Of a stretch of 18,551 nucleotides of DNA, positions 16,187 to 18,551 are shown piece after piece. The position numbers and the translations under genes are program-made. The notes under the pieces were generated by a model. The model saw nothing but the letters and a program-made list of their open reading frames with translations, searched no databases and was not told the DNA's origin. The stretch's first letter is position 1; each line of letters starts with the position of its first letter. This stretch comes from NZQO01 sp964639255 (GTDB lineage: Bacteria; Bacteroidota; Bacteroidia; Flavobacteriales; Flavobacteriaceae): the NCBI GenBank assembly GCA_964639255.1, contig CAZXDP010000053.1, forward strand, positions 1 through 18,551, given 5' to 3'.

Positions 16187-16960
16187 TTATAAGTTTTCTA
16201 TCGATAAATCATCATACTTCACGGGAAGGGAAATTTCTGGTACATTTCCTGGATATTCGCTGCCGCGAAGTCGCTTTACTGGATGGTACTCCAAGAATTC
16301 TTCAGGATATGGTACGAGCAGTTGTTGTAATACTTGAACGTCTACTTCGTCCTCAACCGGTCGCAGCCAAACATCTTCCACTTCGGCGGGGAGGATCACG
16401 GGCATTCTAGGTCCTCCAAGTTTAGGATTGTTGTGTATTTTCGCCATGGTAGCATTGCCTTCTGTAGTAACTATCGAAAAACTTCGCCAAAGTCCGCCGT
16501 TGCTAGAACTTCGCCATTCTGTCCAAATGGCTGCGAAGGCCAATGGTTGTTGGTCTTTGCGATAGATAAAAAACGGATAGGCATTTTTGTTGCAGTGGTG
16601 ATGTTCGTAAAAACCATCTACATAAAGCAAGCATCGTTGGTTCCGTGCGGCATCACGAAAAGACGGTTTCTCGAAAAGTGTTTCGGCTCGCGCATTTAAA
16701 GTGTGGTTCCATTGTTTTTTCCGCTGTGCGTCGTCCTTTACCCAAGATGGGATAAGTCCCCAAGTAGCCACTTCGGGAAAAGTGGGCGAACTATTGGTAT
16801 AGATGAGCAACGCAGGATGGGCAAATCCAGAAGAGTGGTAGAGGGGCAAATCGGTATACGGCACCAAGCGCTCTTCGATTTCCGTGATGGCTTGCAGGTC
16901 ATTTCGGCGCTTGGCGCGCGATAGCTGCGCCTCTAAAGTGGCTTTGATGTCATAACACAT
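16187..16960 (-). CDS. SRAP family protein (YedK/HMCES-like), abasic-site DNA-protein crosslink enzyme
   Basis: SRAP proteins form a thiazolidine crosslink through Cys2 with abasic sites in single-stranded DNA, protecting them during replication. The 257-residue protein starts MCYDIK, so Cys2 is exposed after removal of Met. Other active-site candidates are N89 in LNARAET, E119 in YVDGFYE, and H176. In E. coli YedK the histidine directly adjoins the RMP motif; here KIHNNPKLGGPRMPVIL carries about eight extra residues between them, and I take H176 as the equivalent. Length is slightly above the E. coli protein. It lies 53 nt after the DinB-like gene on the same strand. I see no SOS-type operator that I can support. 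Confidence 0.93.
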   Translation of the reverse strand: MCYDIKATLEAQLSRAKRRNDLQAITEIEERLVPYTDLPLYHSSGFAHPALLIYTNSSPTFPEVATWGLIPSWVKDDAQRKKQWNHTLNARAETLFEKPSFRDAARNQRCLLYVDGFYEHHHCNKNAYPFFIYRKDQQPLAFAAIWTEWRSSSNGGLWRSFSIVTTEGNATMAKIHNNPKLGGPRMPVILPAEVEDVWLRPVEDEVDVQVLQQLLVPYPEEFLEYHPVKRLRGSEYPGNVPEISLPVKYDDLSIENL

Positions 16961-17013
16961 TCAGAAGGTTTCTTGAAAGGTTTGGATTGTTAAAAGCACG
17001 TACACCCTTTAAT

Positions 17014-17481
17014 TTACTTCCGTAGCAGCTTCTTAATTAAGGTCATTTGGCCCAAGTGGTAGTGCAAGTGTTCAATTAGTCCGTGTAAGTTGCGATAGTA
17101 GGTGCCATATTTACTATCTACAAATATACTGTCTAGCTGCGCACTGGGCAATTGTTCAATAAGGGTAGCCAAATGGCGTACGTCGGTATAGATATTCTCG
17201 CGCATCCCCTTCCAATCGTTTTCGTTGGCAATGGGAGGATGGTCAAAACTATGGGCATCTTTTGCAGTTAAGGGGCGACCCTCTAGCACATCGATAAGGG
17301 CCACCACATAATAATGGGTATGGTGGGTCAAGGTAGCTATGCTATTGAAGTTATGCACCTTTGAAATACTTTCTTGCCAAGTAACATCGGCTAAAGCATC
17401 CTGGACATTCACTGAGGTCCAGTTGCCACCAAAATATGCGTCAGTAAGCTGTTTTGCAATTTTTTTAGGTTGGTTTTCCAT
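17014..17481 (-). CDS. DinB/YfiT-like putative metal-dependent protein
   Basis: The 155-residue protein fits the DinB-like four-helix bundle superfamily, whose members bind a divalent metal with three histidines and include thiol transferases and many uncharacterised proteins. Candidate ligands are the histidine cluster H53/H54/H56 in LTHHTHYYV at the end of helix 2, and H138 and H142 in LIEHLHYHLGQM in the last helix. The spacing and the C-terminal HLxYHLGQ pattern are typical of flavobacterial members. No signal peptide is present, so it should be cytoplasmic. It is the first gene of the minus-strand group. The substrate cannot be told from sequence. Confidence 0.82.
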   Translation of the reverse strand: MENQPKKIAKQLTDAYFGGNWTSVNVQDALADVTWQESISKVHNFNSIATLTHHTHYYVVALIDVLEGRPLTAKDAHSFDHPPIANENDWKGMRENIYTDVRHLATLIEQLPSAQLDSIFVDSKYGTYYRNLHGLIEHLHYHLGQMTLIKKLLRK

Positions 17482-17534
17482 TGCGTAAGTTTTTTTTGCA
17501 ACAATTTCTGAACATCAAGATATGGTAATTTTGG

Positions 17535-17556
17535 AAACCGCTACATTCGGTTTTTT
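17535..17556 (+). terminator. Terminator-like hairpin with no obvious upstream gene
   Basis: AAACCG (17535-17540) pairs with CGGTTT (17548-17553) around a 7-nt loop, followed by a T-rich tract that continues beyond 17556. By its T-run it faces the + strand, yet the nearest + strand gene upstream is the tRNA at 13528-13601. The stem is short, so it may be chance in AT-rich DNA. Confidence 0.3.
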
Positions 17557-17577
17557 ATTTTTTTCTGAAATAGTTTG

Positions 17578-17599
17578 GAACAACAAATACCAATTGTTC
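17578..17599. repeat. Inverted repeat upstream of the Tudor-like gene
   Basis: GAACAA (17578-17583) and TTGTTC (17594-17599) form a perfect 6-bp inverted repeat with a 10-nt spacer. It lies about 65 nt before the start codon at 17664, where an operator could act. With only 6 bp per arm this is weak evidence. Confidence 0.25.
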
Positions 17600-17609
17600 T
17601 AAAATCTGG

Positions 17610-17640
17610 TTTCGGAAACTCCCGGAATTGTTTATTTTTC
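17610..17640 (+). promoter_or_regulatory. Weak promoter candidate for the Tudor-like gene
   Basis: TATTTTTC (17633-17640) matches TAnnTTTG except for the last base. A TTT at 17610-17612 lies 20 nt upstream, where the -33 element is expected. Its position fits the ATG at 17664. Confidence 0.25.
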
Positions 17641-17663
17641 AACTTTCGAAAAAAGACCGCATT

Positions 17664-18200
17664 ATGAAACGAATTTTAGGTATAGGAAGCCGTATTGATC
17701 ACCCCGAATACGGAAAGGGCGTAATCACCAATGTCGACGCACAAACCTATTGGGTAACTTTTATAGACAGTGGTTTGGAGACCATTACCATCGATAGCGA
17801 ATTTGAGACTATTGAAGCTTCCGACGATGATTTGGATACCGTGAGCTTTTATGAGGTAGAGCGAAGCTTGCGAAATATCTTGAAGAAGTGGAGCGACGTG
17901 AGCGAGATTGTTCCCATCGCCGATAAGTACAAAGGAGGCACCCTGGTGCTGCAGCCTTCCGATACAGGTCTGGCCAACAAGGAAATTCCCATCGACACGT
18001 TTTTCCATAAAATCGTAATGTTGCGCGACCGCCTTAGGGTCATGGAGCAGAAAATAAATAGTAGCAAGAATCTAGACGATCAAGAAAAGGTTGATTTACA
18101 GCAATACATAACCCGCTGTTACGGAAGTTTGACTACGTTTAATGTACTTTTTAAGAACAATTCCCAACAGTTTAAGGGAGAGGGCGGCAAGAAGGGGTAA
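17664..18200 (+). CDS. Uncharacterised protein with an N-terminal UvrD/PcrA-tail-like (Tudor-like) segment
   Basis: The 178-residue protein has no name that I recognise. I chose the ATG at 17664 because the protein then begins MKRILGIGSRIDHPEYGKGV; an earlier in-frame start at 17628 would add 12 residues with no family-like character. Residues of about 5-40 follow the pattern GxRIxHxxYGxGxIxxV, which resembles the Tudor-like C-terminal domain of UvrD/PcrA helicases, where it contacts RNA polymerase. Residues 52-85 are acidic and probably helical, and 110-170 are helical with charged residues. The tail is basic and glycine-rich (KGEGGKKG). No signal peptide or membrane segment is seen. A role in binding nucleic acid or RNA polymerase is only a guess from the motif. 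Confidence 0.75.
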   Translation: MKRILGIGSRIDHPEYGKGVITNVDAQTYWVTFIDSGLETITIDSEFETIEASDDDLDTVSFYEVERSLRNILKKWSDVSEIVPIADKYKGGTLVLQPSDTGLANKEIPIDTFFHKIVMLRDRLRVMEQKINSSKNLDDQEKVDLQQYITRCYGSLTTFNVLFKNNSQQFKGEGGKKG

Positions 18201-18283
18201 CATAGGCAAAAAGTGGTTTCTTAGGGTATAAGTAGATACCGAACGCTATAATTGCGTATCTTTCTGTACCCAAAATCGAACCT

Positions 18284-18551
18284 GTGCTGTTTCTCCAAAT
18301 CGAAGATAATGCCGCTTGGCTAGCGCCTTATGCCTACGCAATTGTATTGCTGGGATTTCTGTTCGTGCTCTTCCGCATTGTAGAAAATTGGTATGCCGAT
18401 AGGCGCAACAGACCCATGTATCGGCATTATTGGGTCTACCGAACCCTTACGGAACATCAGGAGTCGATTTTACTGGAAGAGTTCTCGTTTTACACACAGC
18501 TATCGCCAAAGCACCGCCGACAATTTCGGCATAGGGTAGCTACGTTTATCC
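18284..18551 (+). CDS. MtfA-like zinc-dependent peptidase (M90 family), 3'-truncated
   Basis: The frame runs to the right edge and gives 89 residues. It begins with a membrane helix (about 11-28, PYAYAIVLLGFLFVLFRIVE), then a basic stretch, then LEEFSFYTQLSPKHRRQFRHRVATF. The pattern of a short helix followed by LxxxxRxxFRxRVxxF resembles the start of the M90 (MtfA) peptidase domain, whose HExxH-type zinc site would lie beyond the window. The frame has no ATG; after the stop at 18233-18235 the first usual start is GTG at 18284. A TATCTTTC sequence at 18257-18264, one base off the -7 consensus, lies just upstream. The family call rests on a short fragment. Confidence 0.6.
   Translation, partial: MLFLQIEDNAAWLAPYAYAIVLLGFLFVLFRIVENWYADRRNRPMYRHYWVYRTLTEHQESILLEEFSFYTQLSPKHRRQFRHRVATFI

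Noticed and set aside
13708..17481. The four minus-strand genes as a defence or DNA-repair island
   Set aside because: SRAP fits DNA damage, but DinB-like proteins are not repair enzymes as a class, the other two proteins are secreted, and spacing is loose. No mobile-element marks or nuclease/toxin genes are present.

Overview
The window is about 18.5 kb of a Bacteroidota chromosome, most likely Flavobacteriaceae. The evidence is a long flavobacterial-type FtsZ, an enlarged MraY, an FtsI with a PASTA tail, TAnnTTTG-like promoters, A-rich leaders in place of Shine-Dalgarno sites, and the protein sequences in general. No stretch longer than 300 bases lacks a gene. I see no insertion sequence, prophage, CRISPR array or rRNA.

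Region 1 (1-12990, all + strand) is the division and cell wall (dcw) cluster: 3' end of ftsI, then murE, mraY, murD, ftsW, murG, murC, ftsQ, ftsA and ftsZ. Genes overlap or nearly touch (ATGA overlaps at ftsI/murE and murG/murC; 11 and 14 nt overlaps at murC/ftsQ and ftsQ/ftsA). The larger gaps, 67 and 58 nt, lie before ftsW and before ftsZ. MurC, MurD and MurE add successive residues to UDP-MurNAc, and the DNPR motif of MurE predicts meso-diaminopimelate. MraY and MurG make lipid I and lipid II, FtsW and FtsI polymerise and cross-link at the septum, and FtsQ, FtsA and FtsZ build the divisome. No ddl or murB lies between murC and ftsQ. A hairpin plus U-run ends the cluster. The most notable point is murG: no ATG, GTG or TTG start is available, and an ATT codon at 6346 is the best start.

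Region 2 (13004-13643, +) holds a short GatB/YqeY-domain gene, a tRNA-Arg(UCG) gene and a strong hairpin that probably terminates transcription in both directions.

Region 3 (13708-17481, all - strand) runs, in transcription order: a DinB-like putative metal-binding protein, an SRAP (YedK/HMCES) DNA-protein crosslink enzyme, a secreted protein of unknown function, and a secreted vanadium-haloperoxidase/PAP2-family enzyme with a complete vanadate site. The genes are loosely spaced and are probably not one functional system.

Region 4 (17664-18551, +) holds an uncharacterised 178-residue protein whose N-terminus resembles the Tudor-like tail of UvrD/PcrA helicases, then the 5' end of an MtfA-like (M90) peptidase gene cut by the window edge.

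I found no convincing new multi-gene system. The best leads are the ATT start of murG, a consensus-like promoter that runs into the first base of the tRNA, the haloperoxidase-like enzyme, and the stand-alone Tudor-like protein.
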